Source of the DNA: Nymphaea colorata
Lineage: Eukaryota > Streptophyta > Magnoliopsida > Nymphaeales > Nymphaeaceae
Direction of reading: 5' to 3'
NCBI RefSeq assembly: GCF_008831285.2
Contig: NC_045144.1
Span: 15,301,858 to 15,365,857, forward strand
DNA: 64,000 nt
Of this stretch, positions 43,411-56,613 are shown piece after piece. Positions within the stretch are counted from its first letter, which is position 1; each line of letters starts with the position of its first letter. Both the position numbers and the translations under genes were made by a program. The notes under the pieces are model-generated. The model was given only the letters and a program-made list of their open reading frames with translations. It ran no database searches and was not told where the DNA came from.

Positions 43411-46100
43411 TATGTTGTGGCTTGAAAGATCAGGTGGTGTCTCAAAGGACGCAGCCTTGAGTTGTCCCTCAAAACATGAAAATGTGATTTTATTACATTC
43501 AATTTGTGTTAAGATACCGGGAAACTATTGGGCTTTACGTTGTGAACAGACAAATAATGATAAATCAATTGAAATTCAAGCTCTACAACAATCTTTTGTA
43601 GGATAAAGACGACAAACTTCCTTCCATATTAGATCTAGATAGGACAGAGGATAATTTAGACTAATAATATAGTCAATTCAAAGGAGCCTTATTTCTCCAT
43701 AAAAACAATAAAATACATCCTTCTTTCCTGTATATTAGACAAATGGTTCTGCAGTTTGCTGCTAACTTTGAACATGCATAACATGTGCTAAATGGTACCC
43801 GCCGATTGTTTCCTCTATTTCCTTTCAACCAAACCATGCTTTTGGGGAAAAAAATGCATTGTTCATATTGCTTTGGTTATTGTTATAAACACTTCAACAA
43901 CCTTGTCTGTAAAAAATGTTATGATGTAAAACTCATTTTTTGTCGCCCAAACAAAAACCAAGTCTCAAATCTCAAAAACCTATAATCTTGGTTTCCAAAA
44001 TTCATTAAGAAAATTGGTTTTCACGAAACCAGATTTTCAAGAGAACCATTTTTTCAAAGTGTCATAAGTTTTGTTAAATCTTGGTTTTCGTCAAAACCAG
44101 TTTCTATGGCACTCGAACACTCGAAAAATTCCTGGTTTTAGAGACAACCATGTTTTGGGATGCCATCTGTTGGGTGGATGCTGTAGAGCCTCTCAAGCCA
44201 AGTTCTAAGTGGTTTCCACTTGAAAACTTTCCTTTCCAAAGAAATATATTGCACGTCATAGTTACGAATGAATTATTCAATTAACAATATTGGATTATGA
44301 TTTTGCACTGAAATTGAACTCAATTAACAAAAGTTTTTTTCGTTTTGTGTGTATTTTTGTGTTCCACAGGTTAGGAGGGCTAGCTACAATTTCAAACTTG
44401 TAACTGAGTGTTAAACTAAATTTTTTATATAGGCTAAATAGTTTTTTTACATGTAGTTTTTCTCATTTGAGGTGGGGCCATGGCCCTTGCGCCAGGCCCC
44501 CCTTGTTCCACATAGGCATCTTGATCAAGTTTAGTTTTTGCAAATGGTGCTTGTGATTCTAAACTAACACTTTTTGTAACTTTTTAAGAACCTAGCCTTA
44601 TATAAATTGAAGGATGCGCTATTGTCATCGATGCAATCCAAAACCTCTGAAGGAGGGGGGATGAGGGTACCTTTGGGCCTAGTTTTAGGTGCAAGATAGC
44701 ATGGCCAAATACATACTGTGGGCTTTATGAGTAAGAAGCATAGTGAACAGATCTTCAAGAGAGATTATTTTAAACTAGTACGAAAAGGGAATTATAAAAA
44801 AATATTAAAACTAAAAAATGTACATACTTTTATAAAAAATTTCTGAAATGTCTCAACCCCCTCTTTCTTTTTTAGTGCATGTTTGTTGCATGCACAAAGG
44901 TGTGCATGCGGCTCGATATGTGGTGGACACAGGGAAACTGTTGGGTTTAACATTGTTCAACAGACGAATAATGACAAATCAGTTGAAATTCAAACTCTAC
45001 AACAATCTTTCAAAGGATGAAGACCACAAACATTTATATTTGAGTTCACATTATTTAGCCCATAATAATATAGTCAATTCGATGGAACTTTCCTTCCTTT
45101 TGGATAACATAGTATTTCTTGTATATTTGACAAGTGGTTCTGCAATTTGTAGATACACGTAGGGGCTATGCATTGAACATGCGCAACATGTGCAAAATCT
45201 AACCTGGTTACGTACGCTATGCACGAAATTTCGCGTGATAATGACAAAAATGCTTTTGTATGATAAAAAGCAAGAAAAAGAAGTTTTTTTGTAAAGACAA
45301 AAAGAAAATTAAAAGAAATGAGAAGACTCAAAAGGAGAATTCTTTTTCAAAAATTTTAACAATGTTCTTTTTTTCCTTTTGGCGTACATTTGTTGCACAC
45401 ATCAAACGGCACACGCAACTCAAACTCGTGCTAAATGGCCTCTGCCGCCCATTGGTTCCGCTATTTTGTGTACAGTAATGTGGGCTTCATGGGTGGGTGT
45501 ATGTATGATAATTAGGTCTTCAAGAAATATGCGGTGGATGTATGATAATTTAAAGTAGACAAACGGACAGGTCAGCATTGTCCCAAGATTTGGAATGGTC
45601 GCAAAAGGCAGCTAGCGATTTTAAAGATTATAGATAAGTGAGTCCAGCCTATATAGATGTGGGACCGTTCTAAGAGCCCTGAGAGAGGGACAAAGAGAAT
45701 TTTTAGGACAAAAAGGATTTATAAAAATGTCAAAAGGAAAAAATATACATGCATATATTTATACAAGATTTCTAAGATATTCCAATCTCTTCTAAGCTAG
45801 TTGTTTACGCTATGTTGGTGCATGATTTTTTTTGTGCATTAATATGTTTAATAACAAAAATATCCCAGTTAAGAGAAAAAAAAACTTTTTGTAAGACCAA
45901 AAAAAAATCAAAATATCCCCTTCTCTTTTAGCGTATAGGATTGCGTGAGTCTAGCAACTCACTCTGGAACCTCCCTTCTTTTAATTTTAAGTGAATATTT
46001 GTTGCACGCAACTCGATCTTGTTTCAAACGCGTCGAAAGAGTCGAGCAAGGCTAGCGAGCTGAAAGTCGGTCCAAAACCAGGTGAAACCTAAAAACAGAA
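43336..46100. repeat. Upstream repeat block R (copy 3), before unit V
   Basis: Homologous to 27831-30080, but clearly more diverged than the unit V/III core that follows. Includes a TA/TATA tract (43374-43413), a private stretch at about 43830-44680 not seen in the other copies, and motif copies at 44780, 45340 and 45710. No gene supported. Confidence 0.6.
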
Positions 46101-46254
46101 TGAAGAAGCTGTGGTTCTAATACTGCGGCACTGCATGCCCACAACCGCTGGCCGCCCGTGGGAAGGCTTTTCAGCTTCTTCTTCTTCTTCCTCAGTCATC
46201 TCTCTTCAATTAATGCGTTTCTTAACAATCCAAACACTCGATGTACGTAGCAAG

Positions 46255-46320
46255 CCGCAGCGGGTCAATGATTTTGTAGATCATTTTGCCAACTAGGTGG
46301 AACAGCAGGTCTATATATAT
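46255..46320 (+). promoter_or_regulatory. Core promoter of PP2 gene 5
   Basis: Same GCAGCGGGTCA, TTTTGCCAA and TATATATA arrangement as gene 4, identical in sequence as far as read. Confidence 0.5.
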
Positions 46321-46393
46321 GAAGTTCGTCATACTATGCTGTGGATCATCATTCTTTACTCATCAATCCTCCGATTCTCATCGTCTGTCAGCC

Positions 46394-47847
46394 ATGTTCC
46401 GATCCTTCGTCCTTTCTCCCAAGTCTGTCACCGTTGCATGGGCAGACCACCCAGAGTACTGGAAGGTGTCTTCCATGCACAACTCCCGGTATTTTGAACC
46501 CCAACCCACCCGTCTCACTCACTCTCTCTCTCTCTCTCTCTATCATAGACATGCATACAAACGCATTGGGTCCTTTTATTTTTACTGCAGTCTCTTTTTT
46601 AGGGTGTTACAGTTTTACCCACCAATTGGGTATTTCTGTCTCTTTCAATTGATGAACAGGGTTTTGCGTTGTTATTTTGATTAAATTTGTGAATGCATAT
46701 TGATGATAGTGTCGTCGTCATCGTCAATTTGCAACTGACATTGGTTGAGTCGGGCAGGAAAATGATAGTATGATGCGTATGGGGTTAATTCCTTCGTTTG
46801 CTTCAATAAAAAATAGGTTTTTCTTTCTTTTTCACCTCAGATTATTATTTAATGAGTTACTGCATATGGGTTATTAGTTTTTTCTCAAATATTTTATTCA
46901 GTCATGTAGCTCATCAAATTCTACATAAATCGTCATAAACTGTTATTAATTAGGCCAACTGAATTTTGATTTTTATATTTATACTTTTATGAAAAAAAAA
47001 ATTTGAATGACTTTCAGCAATTGTCTGAAGGGATTAACCATTAAATTAAAAAAACCATTTTCCTCGGCCCTCTATTTTTTAATTATATTATCAGCACATG
47101 CTCTTCGAAAATACCATAGTTGCACATTTTCTTCATGAAATTATAAGCCCTAATGACGTATAAATTCTACGTCATCCATATAATAATATCGAAAAATGGC
47201 ATGAATTTTTAAGAGCATGGATATCTATCTATCAATCTGATCTAATCACTGCGTTAAATTTTACCATGCTTACAAATATCTAATAGACTTCCTTCTGTAC
47301 ACTTGGTATCATGGATGACAGTTTTGAACCAGGGTAGGCTAGTTATTAGTTGCAGCATCTCCATAGGTTTCTTTTTGTATCAGCATTCCGTGATGATTTT
47401 TTGACACAATCAACAGTGATGATTTTTTGATCATCTTGTTGTTGACAATCAAAATGTGGCAGGTTCTCACAGAAAGCAGAGCTTTTACAAGTCTGCTGGC
47501 TGCAAATCCAGGGCACGTTTGATACGGCAATACTCGAGAAAGATACCACATACTCACTCCTCTATTTCTTCAAGCACAATGATAAAGCATCAGGTTTAGA
47601 AAACGGAGCGGAGGTTTCTCTCTCACTGAAAGATGGGAAGACGATCTGCAAACGCCAAGTGCATCTGAAACCCGGCAGCTCCGACTTCATAAAACAGGAT
47701 GGAGAAGAATGGCTTGCAATTGAGGCGGGGACGTTTCAGCCATCTGGCATTACTCGCGATATCAGTTTTAATCTGCTGGATTGCAGCAGTAACTGGAAGA
47801 GTGGTCTCGTGTTTGCTGGAGTAGAGATTCGTGCTGTCTCGACTTGA
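46394..47847 (+). CDS. PP2-type lectin (phloem protein 2-like), gene 5
   Basis: Exon 1 is 46394-46488, the intron 46489-47462 and exon 2 47463-47847; 159 residues. The predicted protein equals gene 4: AWADHPEYW in exon 1; AELLQVCWLQIQG, YSLLYFFKHND, EEWLAIEAGTF and GLVFAGVEIR in exon 2. Splice sites, promoter block and 3' signal are all preserved, so both copies may be expressed. The only visible differences lie in simple repeats of the intron ((CT)n and T runs). Being identical, genes 4 and 5 would be difficult to tell apart in expression data. Family role as for the other copies: glycan-binding phloem-type lectin. Confidence 0.9.
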
Positions 47848-48133
47848 TCTTATGCTTCGACGAACAAGTGGTTCCCAAAACGTGCTCCATCGTCAACACA
47901 TCTTTGGATTGGGAGTCCTATAGTGCCCATTTGTGTTTATCTACCGGTTTATTCCGTATTGTGTTTGTCTTATGGTGATAAAGGGGGGATGTGTCGATCC
48001 ACATTGTATTTGATTTGTGTATTTTATATTGTTGTGGATTCCAAAATTACCAGGTCCAACAAACATGGATTTTGGGTCCTAGGCCAACTTGTCTTGCTTG
48101 TGTAGTGATCATTTGTTGTGTTGTTTCGTGAGA

Positions 48134-48139
48134 AATAAA
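48134..48139 (+). terminator. poly(A) signal of PP2 gene 5
   Basis: AATAAA, same context as in gene 4. Confidence 0.45.
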
Positions 48140-48475
48140 GTGGATCCAACATAAATTCAAGCCACTTAATCCCTACTTTCAACTTGAGCATATAAGCCTC
48201 ATATTATTCTGCCATGTTAACCATACAAGTGCAAGTTGATTAACCAGAAGAAAAATGTCCATTAGCTTAATAAAGAAAACTTTTTTTTTTTTTTACTGAA
48301 ATGCTTCCAAGAGTGTCTGAATATACTTGATATGATATCTAATTGCCATAATATTATTGTTATCATCATTCCCTAAATACTTGGACATGACCTTAGATGA
48401 ACATAATGTTCTTGACCAAAAAGGGTTAACCAGAAGTAATTGGTAAAAGTAAATGGAAATAAAACATGACCAAAA

Positions 48476-48676
48476 ACCAAATCTTCTCAATGGAAGAAGG
48501 TGGGTTGGAGTTTGGTGGCCAAGATAAGATTAAACCAATTTGTTCCAATTATTTTTCTAACCTTTTTGGCTCTACAGATGGCTCGGGGGAGACACTTCCA
48601 GGTCTATGGGATAGAGAGATCGTTTCAGAGACAGAAAACCAGGTGGTAGAAATGACTGCCTTGGTGACCTAGGTTT
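48476..48676 (+). pseudogene. Possible LINE ORF2 fragment (unit V)
   Basis: Copy of the 32440-32640 fragment with the YFSNLF motif; carried along by the unit duplication, not an independent insertion. Confidence 0.4.
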
Positions 48677-50889
48677 AGCTGACATTCATTTTCTAGCAAT
48701 AGTACAGAAATCAGGTGTACTTGTAACACAATAAAAAACTTAGGTGTATTTCTTAGAAAAACCATCAATTGTTTGTAGAAATAAGGTCACTTGTAAACAA
48801 TACAAAAATTTGCACTACTTGGTTTCTCGTATGGAGCATAACATAATGCCCATTTAATTATGAATTGTGCTTTTACAATAGGTAAACTCAGAAGTTCAAA
48901 AGGTAAAAAAAAAAAGTTAGGTTTTTCATAAGATTTTGTTAAATTTCTAGATAGTTCAGGAGAAAAACAAACAGCAGACAGAAGTGACATATGCGAAACA
49001 AATGCTAGACACGAAGAACATAATGTTCTGTTCCTAAAATCATCAAACAGTGGACAAAGAACATCATTGTCTATGAAAATAGGACAGTAGTGTAATGGAC
49101 AGGACGTCCTGTCTGTCCTGTTCCAATGGACAACAATCAAACGACCTCTTAAGTTCCATCTCATAATGCTTTAGGTTTTGCGGAAACTTGATTTTAATTG
49201 AATTAGGTAAGCAGCTAAGCAAGACATCATCTAATATAGAGCTTTATTATATTTTATTAACATTTATTTACTGAGGGTAAACTTCTAATTAAGGTCTTCT
49301 TCGCAAACAGATTTTGGAGGATCTTATGCTTCCATTTTTTCACAAAATGTAGCTCTTAGCTTTCCAATTCATAAGTGGCAGTATCAGATGGGCATGCAGT
49401 AATAGGGGCTGGGCATGCAGTAATAGGGGCTGACTAAGATAGTAGTTGTTCGCAGTGGTGAGGCTAGAAATTTTTTACTAAGGAGTACTGTTACTATTTT
49501 GAAATTTACGGGGTCACTCATATGTAAAAAAAAAAAAGAGAAAACCAGAGAGAAATCTAAGTGTAAATAAAGTGATTTTTTGGGGCTAGTGTAGGCAACA
49601 AATCACAAAATGGCTCCACCACTAGTTGACTGGGTTCTGATGAATTCTTACACATGTTTTTGTTGGTATACTGCCTCACTTGTAGGTCTCATGTCATTTG
49701 AAGATATTGGCCAGTTCATAAAGGTGTGGTCAATGCCTTACAAGGAACCATGTTAAACCGAGTGAGGGACATTACAATGTTTGTGAAAAGGTTTTTCTTT
49801 TCACCTTTCCATTTTCATGATTTTACTTTTGTTTAACATTTTTGTGTAGAATATTATGGTCATTTTAGGCTAGGTTCGACTATTCAGTCTTTTATGTTTG
49901 TCTCAATGAACAATAGGAGAAGTACCAACTTATCAATGATTTTTAAGATGATAATATATTTAAAAATTATATTTATTATGAAAATAAGCTGGTCTTCAGT
50001 TTTCTCTAGATAAATATAAGTTTGGTTGTTACAAGCTGCAAGAATCAGTCCTAGGAACGAAGAATAAAAGCCTAAGGAGAAAAATAAAGTTTTGTCAGTT
50101 CGAATAGTTCGCATTGTCTTAATTCCATTATCTGATTGCTTTAAAATTGGTGGAAAACTAGCATGCCCTTCTCACTTTCCTTCCATTCTCAAAGAGGAGT
50201 ACTCACACTTCAGGTTCATATTGACCGGCATACAGCCCATTAGATCACCCGATCATCCAATCAAGAGGCTCTAATGGACCCTTGGGGGGCGGAAGAGGGG
50301 ACAGTTCCTCCTCCCCCTTCCATCTTCCACCATCGTGCACACACTCTGCACATAAAAGAAATAATAATAACGGGTCCTCCGATCAAAAAGATGGACGGCA
50401 CTAGTTTGTTATTCCTTAATGTCATGAAAAATTAAATTCAGGGGTTGGTTGAGGTAAAAAATGTGGAGCAAAAAGATAAAAATACTATTCAGTTTTTTCT
50501 CTTTGATTTTTTATCGACTGTAAAAAAAAAATAAGGAAAAAAACGGTAGCAGAACTGCGTGTCGGCTGGTACGCACAAAAACCAGTAGCTGAGCTATGTG
50601 TGGCCTGGTGTGGGCCATTGCTCATGCCAATCAACAGCAGTTTTTGAAAATTTTTGTTAGGAAGCGGTTGGATCTGGATCCAGCCAGATGTAGGGCTCAC
50701 AGTATGCCTCATAAGGACCAAACCCAATAAGGTAAGTGCTTCTTTGATAACATTTTCTGGCTTGGCCACCGGCAAAAACTTTTAAGTGTTTAGCATATTT
50801 ATATATATATATCAGTGATAATTTCTTGCATGCATCAGCTTGTTTGTTGACAAATGACAATACACGTATCACGTAAGTTGAGGCATGCA

Positions 50890-51175
50890 GTTCCTCACAG
50901 AAAGCAGAGTTTTCGAAGGTCCGCAACCAGCTGCAGATTCAGGCCAAATTTGAAACAGCTGCAGATTCAGGCCAAATTTCAAACAGCTGCTGATTCGTCC
51001 TGTTTTTTTTCAATTCACTTTCATCTTCCAATATCACCTCTGGAAACCCTTGCGGATCAGGTTTCCTTCCCAGCAGACAATGAACCCGTAATGGGTGATG
51101 TGGACACCATCGGAAAGGAGGTTTCTCTCTTAGACCATTCTGTTCTGAAGAGACGGCATTTGTAAATAGTCATCA
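50890..51175 (+). pseudogene. Degenerate PP2 exon-2 fragment (unit V)
   Basis: Copy of the relic at 34832-35110 with the same SQKAE start, tandem 25-bp repeat and EVSL-like remnant. Small differences include a shorter T run and an extra GTTCT near 51142. Not functional. Confidence 0.65.
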
Positions 51176-51347
51176 CCGATTCTCTTGGAGGAGTCGGGAA
51201 GACTGGAGAGGACTGGAGAGGTTGTGAACCCCTTTTGGTATGTCGGTGCTCAAATGGAATGATTAAAGATGACATAAGCCTTCACTTGTGGGTCCCACAT
51301 TATTTAAATGTCTAATCTCTTAAATCCACCGTCTGTATGTATGGCAC

Positions 51348-51351
<4 letters not shown>

Positions 51352-51424
<73 letters not shown>
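51352..51424. repeat. (TA)n microsatellite at the end of unit V
   Basis: TA run of about 36 repeats marking the end of the unit III/V homology. Confidence 0.95.
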
Positions 51425-51426
<2 letters not shown>

Positions 51427-51436
51427 TTGTGGGTGT

Positions 51437-52080
51437 AGCAGAAGTTTATGAACCCCACCACCCCACTTTTCTCCCTTTTTTTTTTTTTTGTATAGCTAAC
51501 TCCTGAGGTTCAAAACTTGCTTGGGGACTAGGTCCATTCCAAAAGTTCACTCAATTTTTGAAACAGCCCTATACTCGACGGGTAGAAAGAAAGGGAGAGA
51601 AGTTTTGCAGTATCTCCCCCCAGCAAGAACCATGTCAAACTTACTGAAGGGCATTATAGTTGTTTTGAAAAGGTTCTTTTTTTCACCATAATTAATTTTC
51701 ATTTTGGTGATTTTCTTAACTTTTTCATAAGCGTATTATGGTCATCATGCTTTATTTTCCTTATCGATCTTATTAGTATTAGGTCTGCCAATTAATTAGA
51801 CTGTTTTCTTAACATGCAATGTCAGCATAGAACTCCGACTGCTTAACAGCCATTACAAAGAAAATTCACGTCCGTTTGCCAGTATAATAAAATATTGTAT
51901 TTGGATCGGATTGCACAGGATGCATCACCATCGTTCCTTTACAACGACATGGATCCTAACGGAAGATCCAAAGTCACAAACTGTACTGTATTCAGATACA
52001 TGTAGCTTTTGAGCGTGGAAGGTCGCCTTCTGACTTCAGATAGATTGCAGAACATGGGTACGCATAAGCTTGGTGAGCAG
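51437..52080. other. Boundary region after unit V, no gene
   Basis: Contains a (T)n run at about 51477 and AT-rich DNA. It shows what would have followed unit III had the copia-associated deletion not occurred. No gene recognised. Confidence 0.5.
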
Positions 52081-52450
52081 ATGTTGTATTTGTGATCATG
52101 AAGAAGAGTGAAGTTCCCACATTTTCCTGAAATGTAAAGCTGCAGTATGGCTACGGTGTTTCTTCGGAAGTAAATTTAACGCGAGAATAAAATTAATTTA
52201 AAAGATGCAATGACTTGGTAGTGGTCAAGAACTTTTAAGGCTGTATAATTTGGATGAGAAGAAGTTGGAGACTGGCTTTTTTTTTTATGGTTATATGGAT
52301 AATTTGGAAAGGTAGGAATGGGGTTTTTTTTAGTGACTATCTACATTTTATACAAATTTCAAAGGTGACTGTCACTTGGTGCATGAAAAGGTTAAAACAT
52401 TTAAAGACCATTAACACATATATTGATGTCATATCCCTTGGGACGTAAGG
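52080..52450 (+). pseudogene. LINE 3' end fragment (zf-RVT region)
   Basis: The translation reads CCICDHEEE, stop, SSHIFLKCKAAVW, then after frame changes FFFMVIWIIWKGRNGVFF. The C-x-x-C...H-x-F-x-x-C pattern followed by an I-W-K-x-R-N-x-x-F block is the zinc-finger (zf-RVT) tail of plant L1-like reverse transcriptases. Internal stops and loss of upstream RT make it a relic. It is separate from the RT fragment at 15860. Confidence 0.7.
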
Positions 52451-52558
52451 GCGCCAGAGAGAGATATAGTAAATGTAAATCTAGCTTTCCTGGGTACCCT
52501 ACTCGGTACATCCTACTTAACTGACTATGCTACACCTCTTGAAAAAAGAGAGAAAGAG

Positions 52559-52640
52559 ACCTTGAGTTCTGTATAGGGGCACCTTCCAGTAATTAAAAGG
52601 GGCGCAAGAAGAAAGGAGATGAAGCAAAGGGCTCGGGCTG
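52559..52640 (-). pseudogene. PP2 exon-1 scar
   Basis: CTTGAGTTCTGTATAGG and CACCTTCCAGTA match the 3' end of gene 6 exon 1 (60075-60107), then the sequence jumps to AAAGGGGCGCAAGAAGAAAGGAGATGAAG-type 5' leader of gene 6 (60182 onward). About 80 bp of exon 1, including the start codon, is deleted. The flank at 52440-52490 also matches 59943-59990. Confidence 0.65.
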
Positions 52641-54949
52641 AAGATTGAAAATTAATGAAGATCCATCACTGCAAGGGTACGTTGAGCTTATACGTGGCAA
52701 AGAAATTAACGCCGTTAATGACTGAAGCTGGCATTAATTTATTAGTTGCATCCTTCTTTCCAATAGCATCTTGACAAAAAAAGAGTGGTACTCATGAGCG
52801 GCTGGTGGTGGGCTATGGGCAGCATTAGAGGCACCTTCTTTCATTCACCTTCTAACTCCATAACTGGTTTCACCAGGCACACACACAAAAATAACAATTA
52901 TTGAATGATATACCGATGATTACAAGTTTGAGCTTAATAGCTCTAACTCAAACTGCAATTCACATCTTTGGCAAAAATTCTGATTCCAAGTTTAGCAACT
53001 CCAAAATAGAGAAACTATTGGTGCTACCATGAAAATTATTGATGTTTTTGCAAGAAGAATAGTTGTAGATTGTTTCAATTTTCAAGGAAATTTGAAAAGA
53101 CCCAAGCTATGCGCCCGGCACTCAAACGAAAACAACTTAATAGGAGATGTAGTTACAGACACCATTCTGCATAGTTTAGAGCCTTTAGGGCACAATATCT
53201 GTTTCCATGTAAAGGTGCACATGCACAGGCATGTGCATATAACCAGCTTTGAGACTTCGGCCCACTCTTAAAGGTACGTGTTATGCATATGAACCTATAC
53301 ACAATGCAAATGTGCACAGTCACGTGCATATAACCAACTATAAAGTCATAGACCATGAATGGCACGTTACCTCCCTCCCTATATGTGATCCGTTTCCATC
53401 CAAAATTGCATCCCATATTAAAGGGCAGACTACTATGGTCAAGGTTACCATAATTGGTAGTAATGGGAGGCCTTCCATCTCTTTCTCTTTTTTTTTTCTT
53501 TTTTTTTTCAAATAGTGGATTGTTAACCTCTCACCCACCAAACTAATTTCATCTCAAAATTTTTAGGTCAAAACTAAAAACTAAATTGCGGTGGGTGCCA
53601 TCGGCGCTGTAGCAGAAGTTGGACCAATGGACCCTAATGCTTTTCACATCATTCATGCCAAAAAAATTTATTATTATTGTCCATTCAAATAACGTCATCT
53701 TCCCCAACAATTTGATAAGAAATGTACAGCTTTTTCAGTGATTGGAATACTAAAAAAAAAAAGAAAAAAACAAAAACAAAAACAAAAACAAACAAACACT
53801 CATTTTGCCAATGTCTACTTTCATCTTTTGTGATGTATGGATCGTGCTTACTGTCATATTAACTGCTACATCCATTCAGAAAGTTCCACCAAATTTGATG
53901 ATATTCCTTCACAGAAAAAGCAGCTTGCCGACATGTTTGGAGCTTTGTTCATGTTAGATGGGGTTCCTGTATCATTGGTCAATGTTCTTTGTTTTCCAAG
54001 TAATATAAACTAATCAGAAATATTAACTACCTAGTATAATATCATCAATCAATGTTTTTCTTTGCATTTTCCAAATTATATAGACGAATCGACAACTAAA
54101 TATTTATAAATGGTTTTGGTTTTACAACTAAAAACAAGCTGGCCGGAGTTCTTGCCATTTGTTGACTGTGGAAGTTTTAAGTTTAATGACGCCAACATTG
54201 GTTTTTTCCTTCAATATTGCTTTCGTCAGATAATTTTAACTTTGACATTTATAATTTATTTAAACATTCTGTGAGGTAGGTTGCGGTTAGCATTAAGCCA
54301 GCCAGCTAGCTAGACGAACAAAATTTTCTTAGGATAAATACGTCGATCAATATAACAGCTCAAAGATCTTGTCCCTTGTCGTTCCATGCAGTTTATATAC
54401 ATAATTGTCATTATTATGTTGTTATATGTTTGTATGTCAACTCATTCCCTATTAATTTTTTTAAGACGTCAAAAACTTACTATCAATTTGTGCTATGATG
54501 CACGGAAACTGTGGGATTTACTTTGTTGAATGGAAAATGTATCGATATTTGAGTTCATAATACTTATTAAAAGAGCTATTAGTAGATCTAGATATCTCCA
54601 AGGGGGTTGAAGCATCGGGGTAAGATAGGGACTAGTAGGCAGTTAGTCATTGTTTCAAATCTTTGATATATCAATTCTCTGTACTTTAAAAGGGAACAAC
54701 AATATGCAGGCACGAAGCATAGCCTTGGTGCCTTCACCTAGGCATCAAAAGCAAGTATGGACCTTAAAGGAAAGGGGGAATGGTGGGGTTTTCGGCCATC
54801 TGTTGGGCAGTATGATGCAATACAGTATGACACAATACAACTCTTGCTCTTCCAACCTACTAGTAGATCTAAAAATGACAAAGGATATTAGCCTCTAACG
54901 TATTATAGTAAAGTCAAAGGATGCTTATTTTTCATAAAACAAAGGCCAA
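52640..54949. other. Older tandem duplicate of 60240-63600, no gene
   Basis: Shared blocks with the right-hand copy include CCATAACTGGTTTCACCAGG (52860/60460), AGAGAAACTATTGG (53010/60618), GAAAAAGCAGCT (53918/62250) and GCTCAAAGATCTTG (54358/62448). Offsets rise from 7.6 to 8.7 kb through indels. Within it, 53205-53345 has two copies of a 100-bp phrase (TGCACAnnCAnGTGCATATAACCA). No gene recognised. Confidence 0.6.
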
Positions 54950-55462
54950 CAATCCACTTTATTAATTACAGAGGAAACAGTACAAAGCATGACCACTATT
55001 GGACAAGGACAAGTTGGTCTATGACCCAAAATCCAAATCAAACGGTAGACAACGGCCAAGAGACTTACGCTATGAAATACAAAACGAACACATTAGTGTG
55101 GATCTACACGTGCATCCACATTTTTTATTGCCATTACCGTACTATCAGACAAACACGAGACATGACACAACATATATAGAACGACAGACAAGCAGCTGCA
55201 ATGGACTAGATGTGTAGGACGACCCCACGTGTGTTCATAATCATATCCGTCACATTCATGCCTTTTCGTAGGGGTTCACAATTGTCTGAGAGAGACACCT
55301 CCTTCGCCGGTTGGGTTTCCGGTGGGGGTTTGCAAACCTTGAAATTTGAAGAAATGCAGGACAGAGTATTTGGCATCTTTGTGGAGTGCTATTGTGCCAA
55401 ATGTGGCCGGAATCTGCAGCTTCCGGCATTTGTTCGCCAAAAACTCTGCTTTCTGTAAGAAC
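54950..55462 (-). pseudogene. PP2 relic, internally deleted
   Basis: On the minus strand, exon 2 starts at 55462 after an intact CAG acceptor and reads FLQKAEFLANKCRKLQIPAT, then FGTIALHKDAKYSVLHFFKF, aligning with the start of normal exon 2 (SQKAELLDVCWLQIRGTFDT...YSVLYFFKHND). The EVSL block (GGVSLRQL) follows, then the C-terminal half is missing and sequence related to the PP2 3' UTR follows (CCACTTTATTAATT and TTGGTCTATGACCC resemble the 3' UTR of gene 1). The hallmark VCW is lost. No exon 1 is found upstream. Confidence 0.75.
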
Positions 55463-55469
55463 CTGCATG

Positions 55470-56532
55470 TCACAACGCACACCACACTATAATATCATTC
55501 TCATACTTATTTTCTCAGAAAATCTCTGCAAATTTTAAAAAACGATGAAAAACTAAAAATAAAATGTCAAATAAAAATCCGAGAACTAAAAAATGCGAAA
55601 ACGTGAAAAGATGCACAAAAATGGAAAAAGATAATATAATGTGTTTTTTTCATGTTCTTTTAAAAAAATGTTTTTTTTTTCTTTTTTTGGTTTACTTGTT
55701 TTTAATGTCTTCTTCACATTTTCTTTTGAATTCGACGCATTTGCTGTGACAACGGCTCTCGTTGCATCATCATTTTGATAACAGAAAAATCAACATTTTT
55801 CATAAAAACAACTTGATTCAAAGTATGTTTTATATCAAAATAGTTTTCCTAAATATATTAAATTATTTATATTTTATTTAAATAAGTGTCTGGTTTTTAC
55901 CCATGACCTAAGTGTATGATTTTTACCAATTTCTCTATATTCCTATTTCCTAAACTCGAGCACATAAATAAATTAAAAAAGTTAGCTAAAACTTAAAATA
56001 ACTTGTTTAACGTCTTTATCTTAAGAAAATTTTAAGTAGCTAGCAAGCTGGTTTAATGCTAATGGCAATCAACCTTAAATAATGTAGTGAATGAATTCTC
56101 AATGGCAAAGTCAAAGTTATATGAAGAAAGCAATATTGAAGGAAAAAAACCAAGGCATGGCGTCATTAAACTTAATTTTCCACAATGAACAAATGGTAAG
56201 ACCTGCGGCCATCTTGTTTTTAGTTGGAATACAAAAACCATTACAAATTGATCACACAAAGTGTTTTTTTGGGGAAATTTAACCTCATTAATATGATCTT
56301 AAAGATAGATTCATCGTGCAATATATATATTATGTTTATCAACATTTTGATAATAGAAAATTAGATATTTTTCAGAAAAACAACTTGATTCAAAGCATGT
56401 TTTATATTAAACTAGTTTTTATAAATATATCAGGATATTTATATTTTATTTAAAATATTTTTTTAGCAAAATATTAAAGGGTCTGGTTTTTATTCCTGAC
56501 ATAAGTGTCTGGTTTTTTTCAATTTTTTTCTC

Positions 56533-56613
<81 letters not shown>

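Larger units (their letters stand above)
46122..51436. repeat. Unit V, near-identical copy of unit III (30098-35377)
   Basis: From GCGGCACTGCATGCCC onward the two units agree with very few differences for about 5.3 kb at an offset of 16,032-16,060, covering PP2 gene, LINE-like fragment, distal flank and PP2 relic. Homology ends 12 bp after the TA tract, where unit III meets the copia element and unit V continues into other sequence. Confidence 0.88.

Noticed and set aside
53153..53416. 87-codon minus frame with CACACAC-type Cys/His-rich reading
   Set aside because: Arises from a twice-repeated GTGCATATAACCA phrase; not preserved in the related right-hand copy.
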